NCBI GenBank assembly: GCA_035772735.1
Contig: JASDFA010000002.1
Span: 40,010,501 to 40,074,500, forward strand
Source of the DNA: Datura wrightii
Taxonomy: Eukaryota > Streptophyta > Magnoliopsida > Solanales > Solanaceae
Direction: 5' to 3'
DNA: 64,000 nt
Below are positions 10,901-20,131 of this stretch, piece by piece. A model generated the notes under the pieces. That model made no database searches. It saw only the letters and a list, made by a program, of their open reading frames with translations, and was not told the origin of the DNA. Position numbers and translations under genes: made by a program. The number at the start of each line of letters is the position of its first letter. Within the stretch, counting starts at the first letter, position 1.

Positions 10901-11565
10901 AACGGATGGTTTCGACAAAGGTTCTAGAGACCTCATCAATGATTGAAATTCCTGTCTCCTAGGATGATTTTGTGCTTCATTCAACATTTGGACCATTCCA
11001 TACGCCTCTCTATCTCCAAAATGATCGGAGTGCGTCAACACTCTTTCCAATGGGTCTTGAGATTCAACAATCTGACGAATTTCTTCATGTTCAACCACAT
11101 TGATTGCTGAAAGCTCCTCATGTATAGCTGGCAGCTTCATGGCTTTAAACACATCAAATACCTCTATTTTGTCGTGTGCTTGCATTGTTAGCTACCCCAC
11201 AGCTACGTCAATTAGTGCTTTCCCGGTCACCAAGAAGGGACGTCCCAAAATAAATGGGACTTCCGCGTCTGGTTCAAAATCTAGCACGACAAAATCTACC
11301 GGGAAAATCAGGGAGCCAACTTGCACCAGAACTTCCTCTACAATGCCATCAGGTCTGGCTAAGGACCAATCCGCCAACTGCAAGATCACAGTTGTGGGTC
11401 TAGGACTCCCTAGACCCAACTTTCTGAATACCGAAGACGGCATCAAATTTATGCTCGCTCTCAAATCACACAATCCACGAGCTCGGATGCGCTGCCCAAT
11501 AGTAATTTGGATAGTAAAGCTCCCAGGGTCTTTGAGCTTTGTGGGCAGTCTATTTTGAATCCGGG
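7987..11565 (-). pseudogene. Second (downstream) pol copy of ATH-1: PR fragment, RT, RH, INT
   Basis: This copy comes from the tandem duplication. It begins inside the protease (11565-11192; active-site box reads DLRAS, where sisters have DLGAS). A long connector/RT part follows at 11185-10451. RT, RNase H and the integrase zinc domain lie at 10444-8915 (FMDD catalytic box, LMCDASD, CDRCQR). The integrase core is at 8914-8570 (DVWGIDFMG, IISDGGAHF, YHPQTSGQVEV) and the GPF-type C-terminus at 8407-8048. Stops interrupt it at the protease end, at about 10448 (W-stop where the other copy has WR) and before the integrase core (TAG where ATH-4 has GAG). The final codons need a frame change. Confidence 0.92.
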
Positions 11566-11585
11566 CATCGCGATATACACGGCAA

Positions 11586-11728
11586 CGTGTCACGGAGTGT
11601 ATCGCGATGCACTGCCTCCGTGACACGGATCCATCACGAGCCTGTTCTGGAATTTTTTAAAAATTTCCAGATTATACCTCAACGTGTCACGGAGGTAACG
11701 CGGAGGTCCACCTCCGTGACACGGAGCT
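11586..11728 (-). promoter_or_regulatory. Internal palindrome cassette (ATH-1, duplicated copy)
   Basis: This is the duplicate of the hairpin cassette at 7541-7680, now stranded between two pol copies. The first left arm reads CGTGTCACGG here, where the other copy has CGTGTCATGG, so this copy keeps the better base pairing. Confidence 0.6.
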
Positions 11729-11974
11729 ATCGCCCCAGCTCACTGTTTGCCACTTTTTATTAATTTTCATACCTCGACTTTTCCTTTGCGATTCCGTGCA
11801 TATTTTCCTCCGTTTGACCTGAAATTCATCTCACTATACAAATTGGTTAGAATTATAGGTTTCAATCTAATTACAAATAAAACAAAAACTAAAACGAAAA
11901 ATTTTGTAGTAAATCAAGAAAAAGAAAAAGAAAAATCTATTTACACTTTACAAAAAGAAAGAAAATCTTTTTTT

Positions 11975-12024
11975 CACGGGTTTCCTCCCATGCAGCGCCT
12001 GGTTTACCGTCGCGGCTCGACGTC
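11975..12024 (-). promoter_or_regulatory. Post-pol stem-loop motif (ATH-1, duplicated copy)
   Basis: Duplicate of the block at 7930-7979, directly after the end of the upstream pol copy. It has the same CCCATG arm mutation, so that mutation predates the duplication. Confidence 0.65.
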
Positions 12025-12031
12025 GTTAAGC

Positions 12032-12960
12032 TTAGTTGTCCGCTAGGGTGATGGACGATTTCTCTCGATCACTGTCCTCCCCCCATTAGTGCTTACACCT
12101 CTGGCCATTTACTAAGAACGTGGCTCCGATCTTCTTGCCACAACTCTACTGCCCCGTGCGGGGTCATTCTTACCACTTCAAATGGTCCCGACCATTTAGA
12201 CCTCAGCTTTCCTGGAAACAACTTTAATCTTGAATTGAAGAGCAAGACTTTCTGTCCCGTCTCGAAAATGCGATGCACCACATGCTTGTCATGCCATCTT
12301 TTCGTTCTTTCCTTGTAGTACTTGGCACTCTCATAGGCATGCCAGCGGAACTCCTCAAGTTCACTGAGCTGCATTAGTCTCTTCTTGCCCGCCAGGTCTA
12401 AGTCCATATTTAGCTTCCTGACAGGCCAAAAGGCTCGGTGCTCTAACTCCACCGAAAGATGACATGCTTTACCATAGACCAGTCGGTATGGTTAGGTTCC
12501 AATCAGTGTCTTGTAAGCAGTTCTGTACGCCCACAACTCATCATCAAGTTTGCTTGACCAATCATTCCGTTGTGTATTTACCGTTTTCTGGAGAATCTGC
12601 TTCACTTCTCTATTTTACACCTCTACTTGCCCACTAGTTTGGGGGTGGTATGCTGTCGCCACTTTGTGATGCACCCCATACTTGGCTAGTAATTTTCTTG
12701 AAACTTGCATTGACAAAATGAGCCCCTCCATCGCTGATAATGGCTCGGGGTGTCCCGAACCTAGTGAGGATATGTTTTTTCACAAACATCGTTACTACCT
12801 TGTTGTCATTCCTGAGACAAGCTATTGCTTCCACCCATTTTGATACATAATCTACGGCCACCAAGATGTAACGATTACCAAATGACGGTGGGAATGGGCC
12901 CATAAAATCAATGCCCCATACATCAAAGGGCTCAACTTCCAGTATATTTTGCAGCGGCAT
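12032..12960 (-). pseudogene. ATH-1 upstream pol copy: integrase core and C-terminus, broken
   Basis: The integrase catalytic core starts MPLQNILEVEPFDVWGIDFMG at 12960. It carries the first Asp and the IISDGGAHF Asp, then loses frame at about 12692 because of one extra T. The C-terminal part at 12452-12093 has KRWHDKHVVHRIF and SKWSGPFEVVRM, a GPY/F-type domain. A TAG stop separates it from the RT-RNase H ORF upstream; ATH-4 has a sense GAG codon there. Not functional as written. Confidence 0.88.
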
Positions 12961-15231
12961 CTATTGTCTTCTGCCAATTGCTCCTGTACGCTGACATCTA
13001 TCACACATTTTGACATACACCATAGAGTCTCTGAACAGTGTCGGCCAAAAGAAACCTGACTGTAGAACCTTGTGTGCTGTTCGCTCGCCTCCATGATGAC
13101 CCCTATACAATGAAGAATGACAGCCCGTCAACACCTCTGCAATCTGACTCTCTGGGATGCATCTTCTCATTACCTGATCTGGTCCTTGTTTAAATAAGTA
13201 TGGTTCATCCCAAACAAAGTGTCGGCAATCATGGCTCAATTTCCTTCTCTGCTGGTCTGTTTCCTCAGGTGGGTAGACTCCGCTCACTAGCAAGTTGACT
13301 ATGTCTGCGTACCAGGGAACTTCAGCTTCCCCAACTGCCAAGAGTTTCTCATCTGGGAACTCTTCATTTATGTTATCACTTTCCATCACATGCGACCGGC
13401 TTTCCAATCGTGATAGGTGATCTGCTACCTGATTCTTGCTCCCCTTTCTGTCTTTGATCTCAAGGTTGAACTCCTGCAATAACAAGATCCATCTGATCAA
13501 CCTGGGCTTAGCATCCTTCTTGTTGAATAGGTACCGAATCGCTGCATGGTCTGTGTACACCACAACTTTCGAACCCACCAAATAGGACCTGAATTTGTCA
13601 AATGCAAACACCAAGGCTAGCATTACCTTCTTTGTGACTGTGTAATTGCTTTGGGCCGTATTCAACGTTTTGCTTGAATAATGAATAAAATGAAAGATTC
13701 TATTTTTTCTTTGCCCCAATACGGCTCCCACAGCCACATCACTAGCATCACACATCAACTCAAATGGTTGTTCCCAGTCTAGAGAAGTAAGGATAGGTGC
13801 TTCTATCAATTTCTGCTTCAACTCTTCAAATGCTTTAACACACTCATCATTCAACTCAAACTTCACCTCTTTTTCTAGCAATCTGCATAGTGGTCTAGAA
13901 ATTTTGGAAAAGTTTTTGATGAATCGTCTGTAGAATCCTGCATGCCCAAGAAAACTGCGCACACCTTTCACTAACACAGGTGGTGGCAACTTTTCAATAA
14001 CCTCGATCTTAACACGATCGACTTCCAACCCCTTTCGAGACACTTTGTGGACAAGGACAATACCCTCCTTCACTAAGAAGTGGCATTTCTCCCAGTTTAG
14101 TACAAGGTTGAATTCCTCACAATGAGACAGCACCCTGTCAAGATTCTGCAAACAAGTAGCAAACGAATTACCGAAAATAGAAAAATCATCCATAAATACC
14201 TCAACAAAATCCTCCACCATGTCATGGAAAATAGCCATCATGCATCTCTGGAATGTGGCGGGTGCATTGCATAACCCAAACGGCATTCGCCTGAAAGCAT
14301 ATGTCCCATAAGGATAGGTAAAAGTAGTCTTCTCTTGATCTTTCGGAGCTATGGCTATTTGGTTATAACCAGAGTACCCATCCAGGAAACAATAATATTC
14401 CTGTCCCGCCAACCTATCCAATATTTGATCAATAAACGGGATGGGGTAATGATCTTTCCTCGTGGCTTCATTCAGCTTCTTGTAATCCATGCAAATCCGC
14501 CAGCCTGTGACGGTTCGGGTAGGAATCAACTCATTTTTCTCATTGGTGACCACAGTCATCCCCCCTTTCTTTGGAACACACTGAACGGGGCTGACCCATT
14601 CACTGTCTGAAATCGGGTAGACCACACCTGCATCAAGCCACTTGATTATTTCTTTCCTCACCACATCCTTCATTGCTGGATTTAGTCTCCATTGCGGCTG
14701 AACGGTTTGTTTGGCTCCTGTCTCCATGAATATCCTGTGTGTGCAAAAAGCTGGATTGATACCCTGAATGTCTGACATTTTCCAACCCATTGCTTTCTTC
14801 CTCTTTCTGAGGACACCCAATGCTTCCTTCTCCTGTGCCTCCGTCAAGTCTGTAGAGATGATGACTGGTAACGTCTCATCCTCCCCCAAAAAGATATATT
14901 TTAAATGGGGAGTCAATTCTTTCAGCTCTAGCTTCGATGCCTCCTCAACGGATGGTTTCGACAAAGGTTCTAGAGACCTCATCAATGATTGAAATTCCTG
15001 TCTCCTAGGATGATTTTGTGCTTCATTCAACATTTGGACCATTCCATACGCCTCTCTATCTCCAAAATGATCGGAGTGCGTCAACACTCTTTCCAATGGG
15101 TCTTGAGATTCAACAATCTGACGAATTTCTTCATGTTCAACCACATTGATTGCTGAAAGCTCCTCATGTATAGCTGGCAGCTTCATGGCTTTAAACACAT
15201 CAAATACCTCTATTTTATCATGTGCTTGCAT
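12961..15231 (-). CDS. ATH-1 pol ORF: protease tail, reverse transcriptase, RNase H, integrase zinc domain (part of broken polyprotein)
   Basis: The longest open frame in the window, 756 residues. Residues 1-170 are the protease-RT connector. RT follows, with MDYKKLNEATRKD near 248, FLDGYSGYNQI near 282 and the catalytic FMDD at about 346-349. RNase H starts near 490 (LMCDASDVAVGAVLGQ) and continues through YTDHAAIRYLF. The C-terminus holds the integrase HHCC zinc domain (GHHGGERTAHKV, CDRCQR). It is in frame with gag-protease upstream but cut off by a TAG at the protease end, and a TAG stops it before the integrase core. The family makes one gag-pol polyprotein, so this ORF would not normally start by itself. 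RT and RNase H motifs look intact. Confidence 0.9.
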   Translation of the reverse strand: MQAHDKIEVFDVFKAMKLPAIHEELSAINVVEHEEIRQIVESQDPLERVLTHSDHFGDREAYGMVQMLNEAQNHPRRQEFQSLMRSLEPLSKPSVEEASKLELKELTPHLKYIFLGEDETLPVIISTDLTEAQEKEALGVLRKRKKAMGWKMSDIQGINPAFCTHRIFMETGAKQTVQPQWRLNPAMKDVVRKEIIKWLDAGVVYPISDSEWVSPVQCVPKKGGMTVVTNEKNELIPTRTVTGWRICMDYKKLNEATRKDHYPIPFIDQILDRLAGQEYYCFLDGYSGYNQIAIAPKDQEKTTFTYPYGTYAFRRMPFGLCNAPATFQRCMMAIFHDMVEDFVEVFMDDFSIFGNSFATCLQNLDRVLSHCEEFNLVLNWEKCHFLVKEGIVLVHKVSRKGLEVDRVKIEVIEKLPPPVLVKGVRSFLGHAGFYRRFIKNFSKISRPLCRLLEKEVKFELNDECVKAFEELKQKLIEAPILTSLDWEQPFELMCDASDVAVGAVLGQRKNRIFHFIHYSSKTLNTAQSNYTVTKKVMLALVFAFDKFRSYLVGSKVVVYTDHAAIRYLFNKKDAKPRLIRWILLLQEFNLEIKDRKGSKNQVADHLSRLESRSHVMESDNINEEFPDEKLLAVGEAEVPWYADIVNLLVSGVYPPEETDQQRRKLSHDCRHFVWDEPYLFKQGPDQVMRRCIPESQIAEVLTGCHSSLYRGHHGGERTAHKVLQSGFFWPTLFRDSMVYVKMCDRCQRTGAIGRRQ

Positions 15232-15237
15232 TGTTAG

Positions 15238-15834
15238 CTACCCCGCAGCTACGTCAATTAGTGCTTTCCCGGTCACCAAGAAGGGACGTCCCAAAATAAA
15301 TGGGACTTCCGCGTCTGGTTCAAAATCTAGCACGACAAAATCTACCGGGAAAATCAGGGAGCCAACTTGCACCAGAACTTCCTCTACAATGCCATCAGGT
15401 CTGGCTAAGGACCAATCCGCCAACTGCAAGATCACAGTTGTGGGTCTAGGACTCCCTAGACCCAACTTTCTGAATACCGAAGACGGCATCAAATTTATGC
15501 TCGCTCTCAAATCACACAATCCACGAGCTCGGATGCGCTGCCCAATAGTAATTTGGATAGTAAAGCTCCCAGGGTCTTTGAGCTTTGTGGGCAGTCTATT
15601 TTGAATCCGGGAAGTGCACTCCTCCGTTAGAGCCACCGTAGCATACTCAGTCAACCGACTTTTGTTTGCCACGATGTCCTTTATATACTTAGCATATTTT
15701 GGCACTCCCTGCAAAACATCAACAAGAGGTAAGTTAATATGTACCTGTTTCAGCACCTCCATGAATTTCTTGAAACACGCCTCCTCCTTGTGTTTCTTTA
15801 ATCGTTGAGGGAACGGGGGTGGAGGTCTTTCTGA
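15238..15834 (-). pseudogene. ATH-1 protease region
   Basis: The open part at 15238-15762 encodes the linker RRIQNRLPTKLKDPGSF-like block and an aspartic protease. The active-site box reads CDLRASINLMPSSVF. ATH-2 and ATH-4 have DLGAS, so Gly-to-Arg beside the catalytic Asp likely kills activity. FILGRPFLVTGKALIDVA marks the C-terminal part. A TAG ends the frame just before LTMQAHDKIEVFDVF, and a stop near 15835 separates it from gag. Confidence 0.85.
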
Positions 15835-17408
15835 TTAAGCTTCCTTAGTCTTCCCCTTTTCAGTACTTTTCTCCCTCTCAACTTCTGCTGCTCCCGATTG
15901 TTGAGGTGGTCGTTCTGGTTCCACCTCTTTCAGCTGCAAACCACTCCTTGTGGTCACTGCATTTACCTGCTTAGGATTGGGATCCGTGTCGCTCGGCAGT
16001 CCTCCTCTAGGCCTTGTGTTTTGGGCTCCAGCAAATTGCCCAAATTGATATTCAAGGGCCTTGGTAGCTAACTGGTTGTTTTTCACTTCGGCTGCCAATT
16101 TCACATAGTCATCCTGCAATTGAGCTTAGTTAGATATCATGGTCTTGAACATTTCCTCAATGCTGGGTGATGGTGGTGGAGGAGGTGCATTGTTGTTTCT
16201 GAATTGTGCTTGATAATTCTGCTGCCCTCCTTGGTTCCTTTGCACACCTTGACCCGAACTTTGCCCCTGATGGTTGTTGCTACCCCATGAGAAATTAGGG
16301 TGATTCCTCCAATTGGAATTGTAGCTATTACCATACTGTTGGTGGTTCCTTTGCGCATTACCCACAAAGTTTACCGAGTCAGGATTTGCTCCACAACACT
16401 CAGCTGAGTGCTCACTGCTTCCACACATTTCACACCACATTTGTTGTACTGCATAAACTAGGGCTTGAGGCTGGTTCATTGTCATGTTGCTGAAGTGGGT
16501 GTTAAGTTGATATTGCAATGCAGCTATCTGTGCAGCAATAGTTGTAAACCCATCCACTTCTAGCACTCCTGCTGCTTTCCTTGTCCCGCCTCTTGACGAA
16601 TCAGCATTCCATCCGGATTGCCCTGCGAAATACGGTTCAACAAGGTATACAGCTCCTCATAAGTTTTCTCCAGCGCTTGTCCTCCAGCTGCTGAGTCTAG
16701 CAATATTTTGGTGTGGGGTTCCAAACCCTCTATAAAAGTGTGCACCAGCACATCATTGGACTGATGATGATGAGGACAATCCCGCAACATGGATTTGAAT
16801 CTCTCCCAGGCCTGATATAAATTTTCTCCCTCTCTCTGTTTGAAACTTAGAATCTGACTTCTAAGTCTTACTGTTTTACCCGAGGGAAAAAACTGTATCA
16901 AGAATTTCCTTGCAAGATCATCCCACGTAGAAATAAAATTTGGCGGCTCAGCTTTCAACCACCTTTTGGCTTCTCCCAATAGAGAAAATGGGAATAATGT
17001 AAGCCAGACATAATCTGATGACACTCTAGCGGGGATGTAAGTGTCACTTATCTCCAAAAAATTTTGGAGATACTGTTGTGGATCTTCATGAGGGAGACCG
17101 GTAACCTGCCCGCTAGTGTGCAGCAACTGCACCATATTCTGATTAAGTTAAAACCTCCCTCTTGGCTCAAGTTTGCAGATGCTAGATGTGACATTATTAG
17201 CATGTGGGATTGCCACCTCGCGAACCGGCTGAGCTGCTACTTCTTCGGGCACTAACACTGCCCATACTACCGGTGGATTCTGTTGTTGCTCCATGATCGT
17301 CTGTCTGAGCAACTGCAGCTTTCTTTGTAGAGCTTCTCTCCGTTTACTATGAAATATCCTTTCTGGCTCTATATACGATTCCACCAGCTCCTTGTCTCTT
17401 GCCAGCAT
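15835..17408 (-). pseudogene. ATH-1 gag
   Basis: The start ATG at 17408-17406 (MLARDKELVESYIEPER) lies about 110 nt after the PBS and is the only intact gag start among the four elements. The capsid-like domain is at 17135-16560 (FPFSLLGEAKRWLKAEPP, FKQREGENLYQAWERFKSM). A nucleocapsid CX2CX4HX4C knuckle follows (CEMCGSSEHSAECC), then a Gln/Asn-rich stretch, a run of prolines and a coiled-coil (SIEEMFKTMISN). Lesions are a stop after LEPRGRF near 17150, a 1 bp deletion near 16617, and stops at about 16126 and 15835. Confidence 0.9.
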
Positions 17409-17516
17409 TCAACAGAAATTAAGTCTGCAAAATACAAGCTAAGACCAAGTTGTCAACACCAAGAAAATAAAAATACAGTAATTTAACATTTAAAACAAAT
17501 TCACCAATTGCCAAGT
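17409..17516 (-). other. ATH-1 leader between PBS and gag
   Basis: A short untranslated leader, A/T-rich, related in sequence to the leaders of ATH-2 and ATH-3. No other signal is seen. Confidence 0.7.
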
Positions 17517-17533
17517 CCCCGACAACGGCGCCA
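17517..17533 (-). promoter_or_regulatory. Primer-binding site of ATH-1 (tRNA-Asp)
   Basis: On the minus strand TGGCGCCGTTGTCGGGG begins 7 nt from the 5' LTR. It complements the 3' acceptor end of plant tRNA-Asp except for one base. A tRNA-Asp primer is typical of Athila. Confidence 0.88.
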
Positions 17534-17540
17534 AAAAACT

Positions 17541-18960
17541 TGTTCACGTGATTTATGGGGTATCGAAAACGACATGCAAGTGCACGTGGTCGAACAAGTA
17601 GTAAAGTGGCTTTAGTAAGCCAAGTATCGATCCCACAGAGACTTGGATGAAGTGCAATTTGCTCAAGTGTCCTATATTTCTATTCTAAAAATGCAGACAA
17701 TAGTGTAACCAAGAGTTTGATATTTTGTTTTATAATTTTTACGCTAAAGCTAAAACAATTATCTACTTTGAGTCTGAACTATGAATGAGAGCATGTTAAG
17801 GTTAAACGAACATGTAATGAAATTAATTATCATCATAATTTGGTTAATCTTTTCCTTCGGTTGCTAGCCAAGAACATTTGTCAAGAGATTAAAACTCTCG
17901 TATTTAACCTCACTTAAGAATCATGAACCATCCACCTACATTTCTGTGATTAAATGCAATTCATGTTCTAGCCATACAAACCCGGTTCCTAAATTGACTA
18001 ATACGACTTTCAGGTATATTTCTATCCTGAAAGCAAATCAATACTCAATTTTCCCAAACCAAGTAAAGAACATATCCTATTAATTCACAACTTTCCAATT
18101 TCTTTCTCTCTCGAGTGAAACCGGACTTTTTAGATATACATTAACATAGGCCACACATTAATGCAGTAAGAACAAGAATTAATAGAACAACCATGGAAGA
18201 AAAGATGAAAAACCAAAGAATCAATGATCACATTTCGTCACAATTGTTCATAACCTCAGCAAGAAGAGGAATTAGCCACTCATTTGTGGATTAAACATCT
18301 TTAAATGAGTGTTAATCATACAAGCAATTGAAGTATAGAGGAAAGAAAGAGAGAAAAACCCTGATATTTTCGTCCCCTCAACTACCTGTAACCCACGTTC
18401 TTGCTCCACCAAGACAGAATATTGAAAAATGAACCTAAGTGTTCTATTTATACTGGTGGGAATTTTTCTCGGAATAACGACAACGTGGCACGGAGTGCAT
18501 CGCGGAGCACTGCCTCCGTGACACGCTACGGACGTGGACCTTCATTGGAACTGGGGGTCCAGGAATTAAAGCCCAACATGGCACGGTGTGCAACGCGGAG
18601 CCAAGCCACCGTGCCACGGACCTGACGTTGACCCTCTCTGGAATTTGGGTGAAATTTTCCTATCCAGGCAGAAGGCCTCCGCGATGGCAGCGTGACACGG
18701 CTCCATCGCGGAGCCCCTTTATTTCATGTTGTCCAATGTCTTGTCCCTTGCTCGCATCCAAGTTCAACCCCGATATCTTCCAACATGCATTTAAGCTTCC
18801 CAAAATTACATTTTACCTGCAAAACAATGCTAATCATGTTGGTTAGTATAAATTTACATTTTATTACCACTTACATGAGAATGTATACACATTGATAGAT
18901 AAACAAGGCTAAAATGGCACTTTTGAGTATCACTTGGGCATATAAATTTTCCCAAGATCA
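17541..18960 (-). repeat. ATH-1 right LTR (5' LTR in element sense)
   Basis: A 1,420 bp LTR matching 2129-3548, TG at 17541 and CA at 18959-18960. Equal lengths and high similarity point to a recent insertion, although the genes inside are broken. Confidence 0.95.
18443..18716 (-). promoter_or_regulatory. ATH-1 5' LTR promoter region: U3 palindromes and TATA box
   Basis: Three inverted-repeat modules at about 18484-18525, 18577-18620 and 18677-18715 precede a minus-strand TATAAATAG at 18443-18451. The third module has arms CTCCGCGATGG / CCATCGCGGAG. The left LTR has the same arrangement at 3031-3303. Confidence 0.65.
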
Positions 18961-20131
18961 GCTTCTGAAAAAGTGTTTGGGTGATCCAGCCTTCGAGATC
19001 CGGTAGACAGCATTAGGGTAAAAGACTGCCTCAGTTATGAAGAAATTCCCAGTTAAATCTTTGATCGTCAGGTTCAGATGTTGAGAAACAAAGAAGTAGC
19101 TTTAGGTAAAGTATTATGGAGGAATTAGAATATTGAGGGAGCTACATGGGAAGCTGAAGTGGATATGATGGCTAGATATACACCTTTGTTCTCTAACGGC
19201 TCAGTTACGACTTGAGGTATCAGTTTTTTCCTATGACTCTATATAGTTTTCATATTTAGTTCATGTGTGCAAGTTTCTTTTATATGTATGAATGTGTATG
19301 TGAAGTATGAGATCTAGCTGTGTGATTTGATTCGGAGGTAGTCATTCCATGAAGATTTTGATTAAAATGATTAGTATATAGCTATGATAAATTGTATGTT
19401 TTTGTTTGCTTCTTGTTTCCTTCATTCTAGGATGAATGTTTCCAAAGGGGAGATATTATAATACCTCGGGAAGGCCTTTGAATAGACTCGGGTGTTGAAT
19501 TTGAAAAGTGCAGAAAAACAGGAAAAATACCACAGAACCGATGACTCAATGACTCGTGGGTGAGTACCAGGAGTTGTTCGAAGCGTTCGTGGTTTGGGAA
19601 TTTCAGGGGAGCAGTAAAGTCAAACGTGAAATGACTCATTGTCAGGAACATCGAGTTGTTGTAACCAATCATTGGAAGGAATGGATTAGGCTGAGGGAGA
19701 AACAACGGGACATCCCATGATTCGTGGTGAGGAGGAACGACCCGTTGTTTTAAGTCGTTGCTTGTTGGTTAAGGTTTCCAGTGCATTCAACTGGTTGAGA
19801 CCATGACATGTTGGAAGGAACCACAAGTCGTGGTGAGGATCGTGGAAAGGGAAGTCAGATTAGTCAAGGAGTTGACAATGGTTGATTCAACGACCCGTGG
19901 TTTGAAGTAATGACTCTTCCTAACGAGTCGTGGGAAGGATCTGAGATGTGTTAAGAGGCAGTGGACCTGACGACTCGATACCACGAGTCATGGTATGTTT
20001 CCACAACCCATTGAGTCGGTCGTTGGTCCGTCTGGGACAGTTTTCAGGGAAATAATTTTAAGGGTATTTTTGAATTTTCTACACTTTTAGACCCTAACTA
20101 CATCGTTTTTGATATTTTATGAGTGTGATCA
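18961..20131 (+). mobile_element. TEK-1 right part: chromodomain, PPT and truncated 3' LTR
   Basis: TEK-1 resumes directly at the right edge of ATH-1. Positions 18961-19216 are a decayed copy of the chromodomain-like region that is open in TEK-2 at 32331-32573. A purine run, AAAGGGGAGA, at 19444-19453 is the PPT. The LTR begins about 19457 with TATAATACC, a mutated TGTAATACC. It is cut off near 20131, after about 675 bp of an expected 2.2 kb, where TEK-2 RT sequence begins. Confidence 0.85.
19457..20131 (+). repeat. TEK-1 3' LTR, truncated
   Basis: The LTR starts after the PPT and carries many copies of the partial palindrome ACGAGTCGTGG in both orientations, for example near 19812, 19925 and 19982. 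The 3' two thirds are missing. Confidence 0.8.

Larger units (their letters stand above)
7521..11565 (-). repeat. Tandem duplication unit, left copy
   Basis: A 4,045 bp unit repeated directly at 11566-15611, with only scattered substitutions and one 1 bp indel. It spans from within the protease through RT, RNase H and integrase to the palindrome cassette. The right edge of the unit (AATCCGGG) joins directly to the left edge (CATCGCGATA) at 11565/11566, with no clear microhomology. Confidence 0.95.
11566..15611 (-). repeat. Tandem duplication unit, right copy
   Basis: A 4,046 bp direct repeat of 7521-11565. It differs by scattered single bases and by one extra T near 12692, which shifts the integrase frame. 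It retains the RT reading frame that the left copy has lost. Confidence 0.95.
2129..18960 (-). mobile_element. ATH-1: Athila-like LTR retrotransposon with internal tandem duplication
   Basis: A complete LTR-to-LTR element of 16,832 bp, transcribed on the minus strand and inserted in TEK-1. Its two 1,420 bp LTRs are nearly identical by eye and have TG...CA ends. The primer-binding site matches tRNA-Asp. Gag, protease, RT, RNase H and integrase follow, then a third ORF, a long 3' non-coding region and a PPT. Domain wording (FMDD, HHGGERTAHKVLQ, GPF after integrase) and the tRNA-Asp primer point to the Athila lineage. It is about 4 kb longer than ATH-4 because of a tandem duplication at 7521-15611. 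All coding parts carry lesions. Confidence 0.93.

Noticed and set aside
11100..11558. Plus-strand 152-residue frame, and copies at 15146-15604, 28006-28425 and 60124-60480
   Set aside because: Exact antisense shadow of the protease-coding region; the minus strand carries the recognisable protease motif.
17517..17533. tRNA-Asp-like sequence as a tRNA gene
   Set aside because: Only the 17-18 nt complementary to the tRNA 3' end are present, at primer sites next to LTRs; there is no tRNA body.
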